Source: Rhizophagus irregularis
Taxonomy: Eukaryota > Glomeromycota > Glomeromycetes > Glomerales > Glomeraceae
Direction: 5' to 3'
NCBI RefSeq assembly: GCF_026210795.1
Contig: NC_089445.1
Location: 4,278,001-4,342,000 of the forward strand
DNA: 64,000 nucleotides
The notes below the pieces were generated by a model. That model made no database searches and was not told the DNA's origin. It saw only the letters and a list, made by a program, of their open reading frames with translations. How positions within the stretch are numbered: the first letter of the stretch is position 1; each line of letters begins with the position of its first letter. Position numbers and translations under genes: made by a program. Below are positions 36,171-47,430 of the stretch, piece after piece.

Positions 36171-36193
36171 GGAGATGTTGGTATTCTCAATTT

Positions 36194-37208
36194 TCACCCC
36201 GACACTTGATTTACGAGCTCTTCAATAACTTCGGAAACAGGTCTAGGAGCGAAACTGAATTTATCATTGTCCAACTTTTCAAACTCCGCTTCTTGCGCCA
36301 CTGCAGCCATGAATCTATCTAAGAATATGACGTCAACTACTTTTCTATTTACAACCACTTCCCATTTCGAACCTTCATAAACCATCATAATTAGTTACTG
36401 CAAAAATTCATGAATTAATAATGATTAAATGAATATGTACTCACCAGTAACCTTTTCAAATATCTCAAGGTACTCAAACGGAGACATGTTCGCGCCAGCA
36501 ACAGTAATTTCAGAATTACGAGCTTCTGGCATTCTAAGTGACTCTACGATATATTTACCAAAATCGGAAAAAGAAGTGGTGGGAATCTTTTTGCTACCAT
36601 CACCAAAGAATGTAGCTTTCTTCTTTTCGATATCAAACCCACACAGAAAAATCTCTTCTTGGAGTACTCCGAAATAAATATACGTATATTCGAGACCACT
36701 TTTTTCTACACTATCTCTAAATAATTTTTTATTATCCGTTAATGGATTAGCTCTATACCTTTGTTAAGAAAAAAAATCATTATAAATTTTATCATAAATT
36801 AACATACAACAAAAAAACAAAAAAAAAGGAAAGAAAAAAAACATACTTCATCTTTACACCAAATTCGGATGGGATGAACCTTTTTACCGAAGCATCTTTG
36901 GCAGCGTTTAATAATGGGGTTTGAACGTCATAATAGGACGCACCTCCTACAAAATCCATATTTAAAGCACTAATTAAAACATCGGTTCCTTGAAGTGCTT
37001 TGACGAGATCATCTTTTTTATAGTAATCCACGTATACAATTTCTGCTCCCTTGGAAGCCAACGATCTAGCCATTTCATTGCTGTCTTCTTCGTTTGACTT
37101 CCGTCGAAGAATTTTAATTCGATAGGAGCCATCTTCCAAAAATGCCTCAGCTATAAAATGGCCCACTTTACCCGTACCTCCAGCTATAGTTACGGTTTCG
37201 AAACTCAT
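36194..37208 (-). CDS. NmrA-like / isoflavone-reductase-like NAD(P)-binding protein
   Basis: Three exons (37208-36847, 36758-36445, 36372-36194) give 284 residues with consistent phases. The N-terminus TVTIAGGTGKVGHFIAEAF has the GxxGxxG dinucleotide-binding motif of the atypical short-chain dehydrogenase fold. ALQGTDVLISAL and KRFIPSEFGVKMK are typical of the NmrA/isoflavone reductase family. The third exon starts at the acceptor 5'-TATGAAG so that VTGSKWEVVVNRK reads through; the earlier CAG acceptor would meet a stop. It could be a redox-sensing regulator or a reductase; the substrate is unknown. The lysine typical of reductase members was not securely identified. Confidence 0.85.
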
Positions 37209-38560
37209 AATGACAGTTTTTTATTTAAAAAAGTTTATAAATTTAGATATATATTAGTTGAGAGATATTTATCAGTACTTAATAGTTCCTTTTCGTCAAA
37301 ATCCACCTTATTTTTATACCTTTATAAATCGAATGATTATTAATAATTTATTATGTTTGTGATTATGTGTATCCTATATTGAGGTATTTCTTATTACCTG
37401 ATGGTTCATGCAAAGTCGGACCAGAATATTCAGAATATTCCACATTATCATTAACACCACACTTTATTGGCGATTTATTGATTGAATATGCATATATGGA
37501 ATAGTTTTCTATATACTCGGTCACTTAATCTTTGTATATTAATATTTTTTAAAAAAAAAACGGGTTGGCGTTTTTTTTTTCATAAAATCAAGAGCAAAAA
37601 AAAAAAATATCAATAATCTTTTTTTGAGAAGTAATGTTCTAAAAAAAGGAAGCTGGATCCCAACTCTAGCGCCAATATGCATTGAAACTTCCAATCATCC
37701 ATTTTTTAATTGTTTCATTTAGAACAGCAGCCGATAAAACTTTTTGTGTGGGAAATCATTTGTAGAAATTTGTCACACTAAAAAAAAAATTTTTGAAATA
37801 TCATATGCAGGAGTTTATTATTATTACTTTATAAATCAGATAATTGTTCTGCATATCCAAACTTTAAAAAAAAATTGTTATTGTAATCTACTTTTGGTAA
37901 ATTTTTTTTTTCTTCTTTTTATTTTTTATTTGAAAAACTATATAGTATTAAATCTATGCGAAACAATTAAAAAAAAAAATTACAAACTCCGAAATACTTA
38001 CCCAAAAAAAATTAGCAGAATTCTTTGATGGATTCATTATTTGAACGTTTATATCATATATATCTATATAATAATAATAAAAAAAAAAATTTTATTCTTA
38101 TTTGGTCATGTAATTAATATAAACAAATTATTTTAAGTTTTATTTATAGTAATTATCAGAGTTCTTTTTAAGAACAAAATAATATCCTATCAATATCGAA
38201 ACACAGTTCTAGGATTTTTTTTGTTTCAATAATTACCGGAATATCAAATCTTTGTAATTATTTTAATTTTTTGTTATTGTTATTTGTTTTTGATAATTTA
38301 TTAATTGTTAAAGAGAAAAAAAAGAATTTATTAAAGAAAAAAAAAAGAATTTTTTCAAACGAAAAAAAAGTTTCTGTTATTAACGTTTAATGATGGTTCT
38401 ATAAAAAAAAAATTTATTCTGTATAATCATATTCCCGGAATTTCTAACCTCAAAACATTGGAAATTAACCCAAATTGCTTAGATTTTCACGGAGTTATTA
38501 CAGAAATTCGGATAAAAATTTTTCACGGGGTAGGACAATTAAATTACATCAATTATACTA
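37209..38560. other. intergenic stretch
   Basis: No gene recognised. A candidate TATAAAAATA box for the NmrA-like gene lies on the minus strand at 37309-37318. Many A and T runs occur. At 38458-38570 there is a short open stretch ending at an ACTG-GTAAGT junction just where the tandem triplication begins. It might be a leftover exon but no family was recognised. Confidence 0.45.
37309..37318 (-). promoter_or_regulatory. candidate TATA box of the NmrA-like gene
   Basis: TATAAAAATA read on the minus strand, about 100 nt upstream of the ATG. Confidence 0.4.
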
Positions 38561-40640
38561 ATTATACTGGTAAGTATAAAAAATTGTTATATGTCGATGT
38601 CACTTTTAATCGGGTGACACAACATAATCAAAGATTCGACTTTGTTAAGATTGCAATAAAAAACTCTCATGCATAAGCGGTAAATTAAATAGATTAAATA
38701 TTATTATAATATTATAATATTTAATTTTTTTTATTGTAAATGAAACAGCGGTAGATTAAATATTATTATAATTGATTTATATGTATATTATTACAATATC
38801 TTTAAAAATATTTACAAGGAAATTTCTAATTAAAAATGTTTCGATCCTGCTTTTTATCCGAATTTTTCATTTTATTTTCTCTAAAAACTATTAAGCCTCA
38901 GAAATAAAATCATGTGATATGATATCAAATACTGAGAATGTTCGCATGGAACCGATCTATCGCTTTATTTATTATGCATTTAAACAGACGTAATTTATCC
39001 GGTTAACTTTTTTTGAACAAATCATTTAGAGGGTTATTTGAATTGTTTGGTGCTTTACGTATAATGCATTTCCATAAATATTATTATTGATAACAAATTC
39101 TAATAGAATAAACCAATAATATCTTTATCGAATGTGATATCGGTCAAAGACCGATAATATTTTTATAATTACAATTCTCATATATGTATATACCCGCGTT
39201 AATTGTTTAATTATATTTTGCGTTTTATATTTTGCGGTTTATAAAAAAAAAATACTTTATAATTAAATTACATAAGATATTGCAATTATACTGAAAAATA
39301 TAAAAAATTGTTATGTCGATGTCACTTTTAATGGGTGACACAACATAATCAAAGTTTCGACTTTGTTAAGATTGCGGTAAAAAAACTCTCATGCATAAGC
39401 GGTAGATTAGATTAAATAATATTATACTATCATAATATTTAATTTTTTTTATTGTAAATGAAACAGCCGCGGTAGATTAAATATTATTATAATTGATTTA
39501 TATGTATGTATATTGTTACAATATTTTTAAAAATATAAACAAAGAAATTTCTAATTAAAAATGTTTCGATCCTGCTTTTTATCCGAATTTTTCATTTTAT
39601 TTTCTCTAAAAACTATTAAGCCTCAGAAATAAAATCATGTGATATGATATCAAATATTGAGAACGTTCGCATGGAACCGGTCTATCGTTTTATTTATTAT
39701 GCATTTAAACAGACGTAATTTATCCGGTTAACTTATTTTGAACAAACCATTTAGAGGGTTATTTGAATTGTTTGGTGCTTTACGTATAATGCATTTCCAT
39801 AAATATTATTATTGATAACAAATTCTAATAGAATAACCAATAATACTTTTATCGAATGTGATATCGATCAAAGACCGATAATATTTTTATAATTACAATT
39901 CATATATATATATATATATATATATACCCGCGTTAATTGTTTAATTATATTTTGCGTTTTATATTTTGCGGTTTATAAAAAAAAAATACTTTATAATTAA
40001 ATTACATAAGATATTGCAATTATACTGCAAAATATAAAAAATTGTTATGTCGATGTCACTTTTAATCGGGTGACACAACATACTCAAAGCGACTTTGTTA
40101 AGATTGCGGTAAAAAACTCTCATGCATAAGCGGTAAATTAAATAGATTAAATATTATTTTTTTATTGTAAATGAAACAGCGGTAGATTAAATATTATTAT
40201 AATTGATTTATATGTATATTATTACAATATTTTTAAAAATATAAACAAAGAAATTTCTAATTAAAAATGTTTCGATCCTGCTTTTTATCCGAATTTTTCA
40301 TTTTATTTTCTCTAAAAACTATTAAGCCTCAGAAATAAAATCATGTGATATGATATCAAATACTGAGAACGTTCGCATGGAACCGGTCTATCGTTTTATT
40401 TATTATGCATTTAAACAGACGTAATTTATCCGGTTTAACTTATTTTGAACAAATCATTTAGAGGGTTATTTGAATTGTTTGGTGCTTTACGTATAATGCA
40501 TTTCCATAAATATTATTATTGATAACAAATTCTAATAGAATAACCAATAATACTTTTATCGAATGTGATATCGGTCAAAGACCGATAATATTTTTATAAT
40601 TACAATTCATATATATATATATACCGCGTTAATATTTTGC
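38561..40640. repeat. three tandem copies of a ~730-bp unit upstream of the kinase gene
   Basis: Copies begin near 38561, 39285 and 40017, with periods of about 724 and 732. Identity is high over long blocks, for example GATATGATATCAAATA and GGTTATTTGAATTGTTTGG in all three. Differences are small indels in A/T runs, a TA microsatellite of different length in each copy, and a shortened 5' part in copy 3. After copy 3, three short TTTTGCGGTTTATAAAAA repeats lead to the kinase ATG. No protein is encoded. Confidence 0.9.
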
Positions 40641-40741
40641 GGTTTATAAAAAAATTATATTTTTCGTTTTATATTTTGCGGTTTATAAAAAAAATTATAT
40701 TTTGCGTTTTTCCATCTTTTTTTGAATAAACAACGAAAACC

Positions 40742-43700
40742 ATGAGTTATAACCAAGAAGAAGAAGGTAAAAAATATATAATATTTAATACAAATTAGAA
40801 TTATTTACAATTTTTAAACTAAATTCGCGATATAATAAAACTAGCTTCAAGCAGCAACAGCAGCAACAGCAGCAACAACAGCAACAACAGCGACAACAGC
40901 AACAACAGCGACAACAGCGACAAGGAACTTAAAGGTAAATACACTAACAAGCTGAAATATATTTCTCATGGTGTTTATAAACGGATCGTGTGTTATTAAT
41001 TTGCCATCAGTTGTCATACGTCACCACGCAACGAATTTTTTTTAGTGTATAAATAAAAATCCTATGTTATATCACATCAGCAATGATGTAAATTGGATTC
41101 GCGCAGTAGACACAGCGTACAATACTTTTATTTCCCGCGTATTTCGTTGAAAATATTAGGCGTCATTTTTCTTAGTAGCGCCTATCATTCGCGGAATTTA
41201 TAACACTGATTCACATGATGTTATATTTCTACTAATTCCGGCTGAAATTATTCTTTGTCACGTGATCCGTTTTTAAACATCCCGTGTCCTATAATTCATA
41301 CTAACTATATTCTTATTAAAAATAATTTAGATCGTAAGTTAAATAAGTTATAATTTGAACGAAAGAATTAGTTTTTTTTTTGTTGTATTCTATATAATTA
41401 AACAATCCATTCAATTCATTTAATGATTAACAAAAATAAATAATAATATAGTCAGTAAGTTATCAATTTATTTCTTTTTAATCGTATTTTACGTAAAATT
41501 CGAATAACTAAGTTTTTAATAATTATTTTAAATTAATTATCTTATAGAAAGTAAGTTACACTGTTTAATTATATCGTGCATGTCTATCTTAATATTTACA
41601 TATAATTCAAATTAACTATATTCTTTATTTAAATAATTAGGTTGTAAGTGATATACTTTATATATATGATATATCTGTAATTTTGTAATAATATATACGT
41701 CTAATTATCTATTAATTAATAATATTACAGGGCGTAAGTTAATATAATATCTATTACTATTATTTACATATAATTTAAATTACTAAAATCTTTATTTTAA
41801 AAAAATTATTTGGTAATTTATTTTAGTTCGTAAGTTATTATTATTTAAATTTATTATTATATATTTATATATAATTTAAACTAACTAAATTCTTTATTTA
41901 ATAATATAGAAAGTAAGTTATTTATTTTTATCTCATCGGTATTATGTATACACCGATGAATTTTTTTGTAAATTATATACACCGATGCTCGGGGGCATCG
42001 GTGAATATTTTAATAATATACTATAACTTAAGCTAACTAAATTCTATTTAAAAAATTATTCGGTGATTTATTTTAGTTAGTAAGTTATAAGTTATTTATT
42101 TAATTCTATTAACATTATTATATAAAATTTATATATATAACTTGATTCTTTATTTTTTAGTTGGTAAGTTATAAAATATTTGATCAATTCTATTTATATA
42201 ATATTCATAATTAATCAAATATTTCAAAATTATTTGATAATTTATTTAGTCTGTGAGTTATTATAAGTTATTTATTTAATTCTGTTATTACATTAATTTA
42301 AACTGTATTAATTTTTGATAATTTACTTTTACTTTAGATGGTGAGTTATTATTACATGTTATATACAGTAATACATATATATATTTTAGTCTAACTAAAT
42401 TCTTTATTTAAAATAATTAGTTAGGGACGTAGAATGTAAGTTATTTTATTTAATTTTATTATATTAATATTTATTTAAATTTGTTATATTATAATTAATT
42501 AAAAATTATTTAATAATAATAGGGAGTAAGTTATTTAATTCTAATATCAGATATAACATATTTATACGTTTAAACTAACTGGATTCTTTATATAAAAAAA
42601 TTATTTGATGATTTATTTTAGTTGGTAAGTTACTAGTTATATTATTTATTTTATTCTATTATTACATATTTTATATAGTAATATTTACATCTAAATTCTT
42701 TATTATGGATTATGGAAAATTATTTAATTATAATAGAAGGTAAATTAAATATTCTATTATTATACAGTATATTTATACCTATTTTAAGCTAATTAAATTC
42801 TAATTTATTTTAGATGGTAAATTATACTAAGTTATTAATTATATTTCATTATATTTATATCATAATTTAACTTGATTTTTTCTTTTAAAAAAAAAATTGG
42901 TTATTCTAGCTCGTAAGTTATAAATTATTTATTTAATTCTATTATTACATATTTATAATATTTTCATATAATTTAAACTAACTAAATTCTTTATTTAAAA
43001 AATTATAGGACGTAAGTTATTTAATAATATAATAATCCACGTCACGTATAATTTAAACTAATTAATTTCATTTAAAAAATTATTTAATAATATAATAGGA
43101 TGTAAGTTATTTATTTACTTAGTTAAATTTATTATTATTTGCTTATAATTTAAGCTAACTTAATTCTTTATTTATAATAATATAGTGTGTAAGTTATTTA
43201 ATTAATTCCATTATACATATTTATATCATAATTTAAACTTAATTTTTTTTTCTCTACAAAAAATATTAATAAAATTTATTTTAGATAGTAAGTTATATGT
43301 TATTTGTTTAATTCTATTATTACATATTATATAATGTTTAATAATTACTAAATTTTTATTTTTATTTTTATTTTAGTTCGTAAGTTATGAATTATTTATT
43401 ATTGAAATATTATGTAATATTAATTGTTTATATTGTAATTATAAATTTAACTAAATTCATAGAGCGTAAGTTATTTTATTATTATTATTATGCATATTTA
43501 TAATTTTTATTATAATTTGAACTAAATTAAATTCTTTATTTATTAATAATTATTTAACAATAAATATAGATCGTAAGTAGTTATTTATTTAATTATATCA
43601 ATTACATTGTTTATATAATTTTTAAAAACTAATTAAATTCTTTATTATAGGACGTAAGTTATTTAATTTTACTCATTGCTTAAAATTACATATAATTTAA

Positions 43701-43961
43701 ATTGATTAAATTCTTTATTAAAAAAATTAAAAATTATTTTGATAATTTATTTTAGTTGGTAAGTTAATAAGTTATTTATTAAATATTATTATTATATATT
43801 TATAATATTTACATTAAAACTAACTAAATTTTTTATTAACTAATAAATAGTAGGACGTAAGTTATTTATTTAACTCTATTATTATTACATCTTTGTTAAT
43901 ATTTATTTATAACTGAATTCTTTAATTTTTTCATAAATATTTATACAATTAAATTTTAGCG

Positions 43962-43999
<38 letters not shown>

Positions 44000-45194
44000 T
44001 AATTTTAGGTTTATATAGATTTTAATGTTATTTTTAAATTATAGACTTGTACCAAGTGGAAACACACTTTTAGATGAATTCTTGAACGAATGGACATTAA
44101 AATGGTTCACGTTGGAAATTAAAGATATTACATATCTTGATAAAGGAGGAAATGGAACCGTATATAAGTCAATTATTAAATTAGAAAGTGGTGAACCTGT
44201 TAATGTGGTACTTAAATGCCACAATAATATTAACGAAAATATAAACGAATTTCTAACTGAAGTATGATAATGCATTATTTATTCATTTTTAAATTTTAAT
44301 TATAATTCATTTCAGTTATGCTAATATATCTAAATTTTTTTATAGTGGAAATATCATAAGGATTGTTTATATTCATCTGCGATCATAAACCTACATGGGT
44401 TTACCAAAATTTCGGGTATTGATGGATACATGGTCATCATGGATTATGCAAGTGAAGGAAGCCTAAGAGAAAACTTGCAAACAATAAGCAAAAATAATTG
44501 GGAAAAAAAATTATATATGTTATTTGGGATTATTTCTGGACTACAAGATATTCATTATGTAAATCTTATACATTGTGATTTTCATGATGGTAATATTTTA
44601 CTACATAAATACGTAACTGGTAAAGTTAAAGTATTCATAAGCGATCTAGGCTTATGTAGACCTATTAAATCATCTTTAAAAAAAGATGACATTTATGGTG
44701 TTATACCATTTATGGCTCCAGAAATTTTAAGGGGTAATTCTTATACTAAAGCTAGCGACATATATAGTTTTTCTATGATCATGTGGGAATTTATATCTGG
44801 AGTTCCACCTTTTAATGATAAAGACCATAATCTCCAACTTAGTTTAGATATTTGTAGAGGTGAACGCCCAGAAATTCCCAAAGGCATCCCACAATGTTAC
44901 ACTAATTTAATGAAAAGGTGTTGGGATGAAGATCCAAATGAAAGACCATCAACATCCGAGGTTTTTAAAACAATTAGGGATTGGATTTACTTTCATGATA
45001 ATGAAAATATTGAAGATATTGAAGAAAAAAAAAAAGAGCAAATTATGGAATTTATAAATGCACCAATTGTACAGAATAATATTACTACTCATCCACGAGC
45101 GTTTTATACAAGTCGCTTACTTGATTTTAACAGTGTACAATTAAATAAGAATCTACTAAGAACTGAATGTCTAGAATGTATGGTTGATGACTAA
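40742..45194 (+). CDS. protein kinase assembled through a 28-member microexon array
   Basis: Reconstructed exons: 40742-40766, 40845-40934, 28 microexons between 41331 and 43960 (listed in the next entry), 44045-44261 and 44346-45194. They total 1263 nt, 420 residues, in one open frame. Residues 9-38 are almost all Ser/Asn/Asp, from a CAGCAA-like repeat. Residues 39-66 come from the array. The kinase domain begins about residue 90: glycine loop LDKGGNGTVYK, ATP lysine K123 (VVLKCH), catalytic loop LIHCDFHDGNILL (D216, N221; C replaces the usual R), D238 in ISDLGLC (DLG for DFG) and FMAPEIL. This is the tyrosine-kinase-like style of Rhizophagus kinases. It should be an active Ser/Thr or Tyr kinase by residues present. 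Skipping the whole array would shift the frame, so the final 1-nt exon or equivalent is needed for the upstream ATG. An alternative start inside the last array intron (44025) would give a kinase without the N-terminus. Confidence 0.82.
40966..41288. mobile_element. MITE inside the kinase intron before the microexon array
   Basis: GTGTTTATAAACGGATCGTG at about 40970 and its near inverse (ending about 41283) form terminal inverted repeats. They resemble the ends of family C at 20191. The host intron is 396 nt; without the element it would be about 75 nt, like its neighbours. Confidence 0.65.
41331..43960 (+). other. array of 28 consecutive microexons (27 of 3 nt, one of 1 nt)
   Basis: Each member is flanked by AG and GTAAGT, GTGAGT or GTAAAT. 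Members and start positions: ATC 41331, TCA 41452, AAA 41548, GTT 41641, GGC 41731, TTC 41827, AAA 41910, TTA 42077, TTG 42161, TCT 42250, ATG 42338, AAT 42433, GGA 42533, TTG 42622, AAG 42737, ATG 42814, CTC 42910, GAC 43009, GAT 43099, TGT 43186, ATA 43285, TTC 43377, AGC 43463, ATC 43570, GAC 43651, TTG 43756, GAC 43854 and C 43960. Spacers are 74-118 nt apart from two with insertions. Exon 2 leaves one nucleotide over, so every codon is split 1+2 across two exons. The peptide starts DLKSWLQIIV and ends RRLYIQHRLGP. At 42433 and 43854 an earlier AG would make exons of 15 and 6 nt, also in frame and stop-free. Confidence 0.82.
41935..42007. mobile_element. short inverted-repeat insertion in a microexon-array intron
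   Basis: CATCGGTATTATGTATACAC and later CCGATGCTCGGGGGCATCGG carry the same CACCGATG words as the nested insertion at 16129-16369. The host intron is 164 nt against 74-118 nt for its neighbours. Confidence 0.6.
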
Positions 45195-46735
45195 TGTAGT
45201 AATCATAATTCTTTTAATTCTTTCTTTATATCAAACTGTAAATATTGTATATATAATTTAATTTATCAATCATATCTGTATATATTTTATCTGTATATAT
45301 TTATATATAATTTATTAATTTAACTGAACAATAAAAAAAAAAATTAAACAAGATAATCTTAAATCAATATAACCAGATTTAAGATTACCTTTAATATTTC
45401 AATTTACTTTCTAAAACTGGATTAGTTTGTGATATTGTTAAATTTCAGATACGGGAATTTGAGACGTGATCGTATTTATCATTAAATTGATTGTGGTCTA
45501 TTATCATTCAAATCATTAATTTCCGATTTCATTTTATTTTTTTTTTTGAATAAAATGTATCATATTAGCTGATCAGAAAAGCCTCCCATAATTTTATATG
45601 CTAATGACAATAAGCAACCATCAGTTATATAATAAACCCATCAACTGAGTTTAAATATTAATTGGCTTGATGTTTCTAATCAGCCGATATGTAAAATGTA
45701 AAATGTATAAAATGTTCAATGTTTCTCCCTACATAGGACATTTTTTCCATATGTGCAAAATAGTTAGTGCATTAAATCCAAAATAATAATGGCACGTAGT
45801 GAATATATATCAGATATTGTTATATCTAAATTTGGTAAAAAGAGCAAATATTATTCAATATTAAAGATGATTGTTGTCATGTGCCACGATCATTCAACAC
45901 CCACCTCCATATTGAATACTCCACGCCTAATAACTCTATGGTGATGATTGTAAAAGCAGCGGTGGTAAAGATGGAAGAACATTTAATTAGTGGCGTATCT
46001 CAAGTTGCGCCACATTGTGTTACGTCGTTGACGTGAATTCAGTATGAACATATCAAAAAATATAAATATTCTTTAACAAGTTCGAAAATTATTATGTATT
46101 AAAAAATAAATTTCATCTTCCTTTATTGCGTTTACACTCTTTAATTAGCAGTACTATTTATCTCCTAATCTTTAAAATATTATTAATTAAATTAATTGGA
46201 TCGAAATCCATATTATTATCATTATCATCTTATCTTATTAGCATTAGTTTAATATTTATATTTAAATGTTTCCAATGGATTAAGAGGAAGATTAGTGGAT
46301 ATATGCCTAACTGATATTTCTGTTTTCTTATCGTTCGTAAAAAAAAAATCTAAACCTTAAAAACACACAAGTGCATGTGTAACAATGAATTTTAATCACT
46401 GGCATGACGCTAAAAAAAGTTGACGTAACTACAAAGTCCCCTATCATGAAAAATTATGTGAAAAAAGATGAATAAAAAATTAATTAACACAATTTCCATA
46501 TATTTTGCATTTTTACAATCCTAACTACCCTTTAAACATGAACCCTTGTTATATATTTTATTAATTTAATTTGATACCCATTTCAATGATCATCATGTAA
46601 AGTTAATTGTGTGATAAAATTTTTTTTGAAAAAAAAAAAATAATAATAATAAAAATAAATTGATTACTTTCTTTTGATAAAATGTTAAAAAAAAATTTTT
46701 TTATCCCCTGTGTAAAAATTTTATTGCTACACATC
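45195..46735. other. intergenic stretch
   Basis: No gene recognised. At 45354-45386 AATCTTAAATC and GATTTAAGATT form an AT-rich hairpin 160 nt after the kinase stop. Confidence 0.5.
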
Positions 46736-46739
46736 AGTT

Positions 46740-47430
46740 TATTCGTTTATTTGTTTATTATGTTTCAATATGTTTGTACCAATTATCTTATAATTAGATT
46801 AAAATAAACAACTTGTTCCTTTTATAGACTTAAAAAAGTATCATGAAATATTGAAATACGCCCTAGATGATCACATTGTTCTACAGCATTTTTTACATAA
46901 TTCATTCAGATGCCTGAAACAAGTCGTCTAAAAGCCATGTTCGTTCACGTGATCATAAGCCAATCATAATGTCTGTCTATTTATAGTGTCCAATCAAGGT
47001 ACGTTTGTATCACGTGATCGAACACGGCTTAGACATCCCCTGAAACAAACGTATGGAACTGGAAGCATTTCACGTGATCTTTGGCGTTTGGTTAAAGATC
47101 TGAGGGCAATATTATGAATTTACGAACAGTTTACTGTGATAACTACTCATGTATAAGCGCCTAAATTTATTTCAGAAAAGAAAAATTTAACTCCGAAACA
47201 TTTCCATTTTTCCAGAATACTTTCCGAATTTGATAAAAATGTCAGAAATTGAATCTCCAATTGAATACTTGGCGACATCTTTAATATTTTCTCATCAGTT
47301 GGTGGGCCTCGATCAAAAAGCCTCTTAATTCATTTTTAATATACAGCATCCCGCGAATAAAAGGTTATTTAGTATTTTTGAATCATACGTATGACCAGCT
47401 TCAAACGACAAATAATAAATAAGATTCTTT
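46740..47430 (+). pseudogene. truncated HMG-box gene copy with duplicated upstream DNA
   Basis: From 47239, MSEIESPIEYLATSLIF parallels the start of the HMG-box gene at 34306 (FTVEFLATSLVEK). After one frame change KKPLNSFLIYS parallels its KKPPNSFLICR, and then the similarity stops. The upstream part 46740-46910 matches 33580-33770: TGAAATACGCCCTMGATGAT, then CACATTGTT in both. The copy lacks most of the HMG box and is not functional. Confidence 0.7.

Noticed and set aside
36375-36405. CAG acceptor for the last exon of the NmrA-like gene
   Set aside because: With the phase left by exon 2 it gives a stop after a few codons; the nearby AAG acceptor continues the family sequence.
38458-38676. 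72-residue reading frame at the start of the triplication
   Set aside because: Starts on a non-ATG codon, runs into the tandem repeat and is not kept open in the other two copies; treated as chance or an old exon end.
44001-44008. Alternative acceptor AATTTTAG before GTTTATATAG
   Set aside because: It would put a stop codon in frame within a few codons of the kinase exon.
44025-44261. Kinase gene starting simply at the ATG at 44025 (MLFLNYRLVPSG)
   Set aside because: Possible as an alternative start, but the ATG lies inside an intron-like stretch with an ATAG acceptor at 44041-44044. The array-spliced form explains the upstream exons and the exact phase.
34306-47430. Interpreting the HMG-box gene as the mating-type locus
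   Set aside because: MATA-HMG genes are highly multiplied in Rhizophagus and there is no homeodomain pair or other mating-locus marker here.
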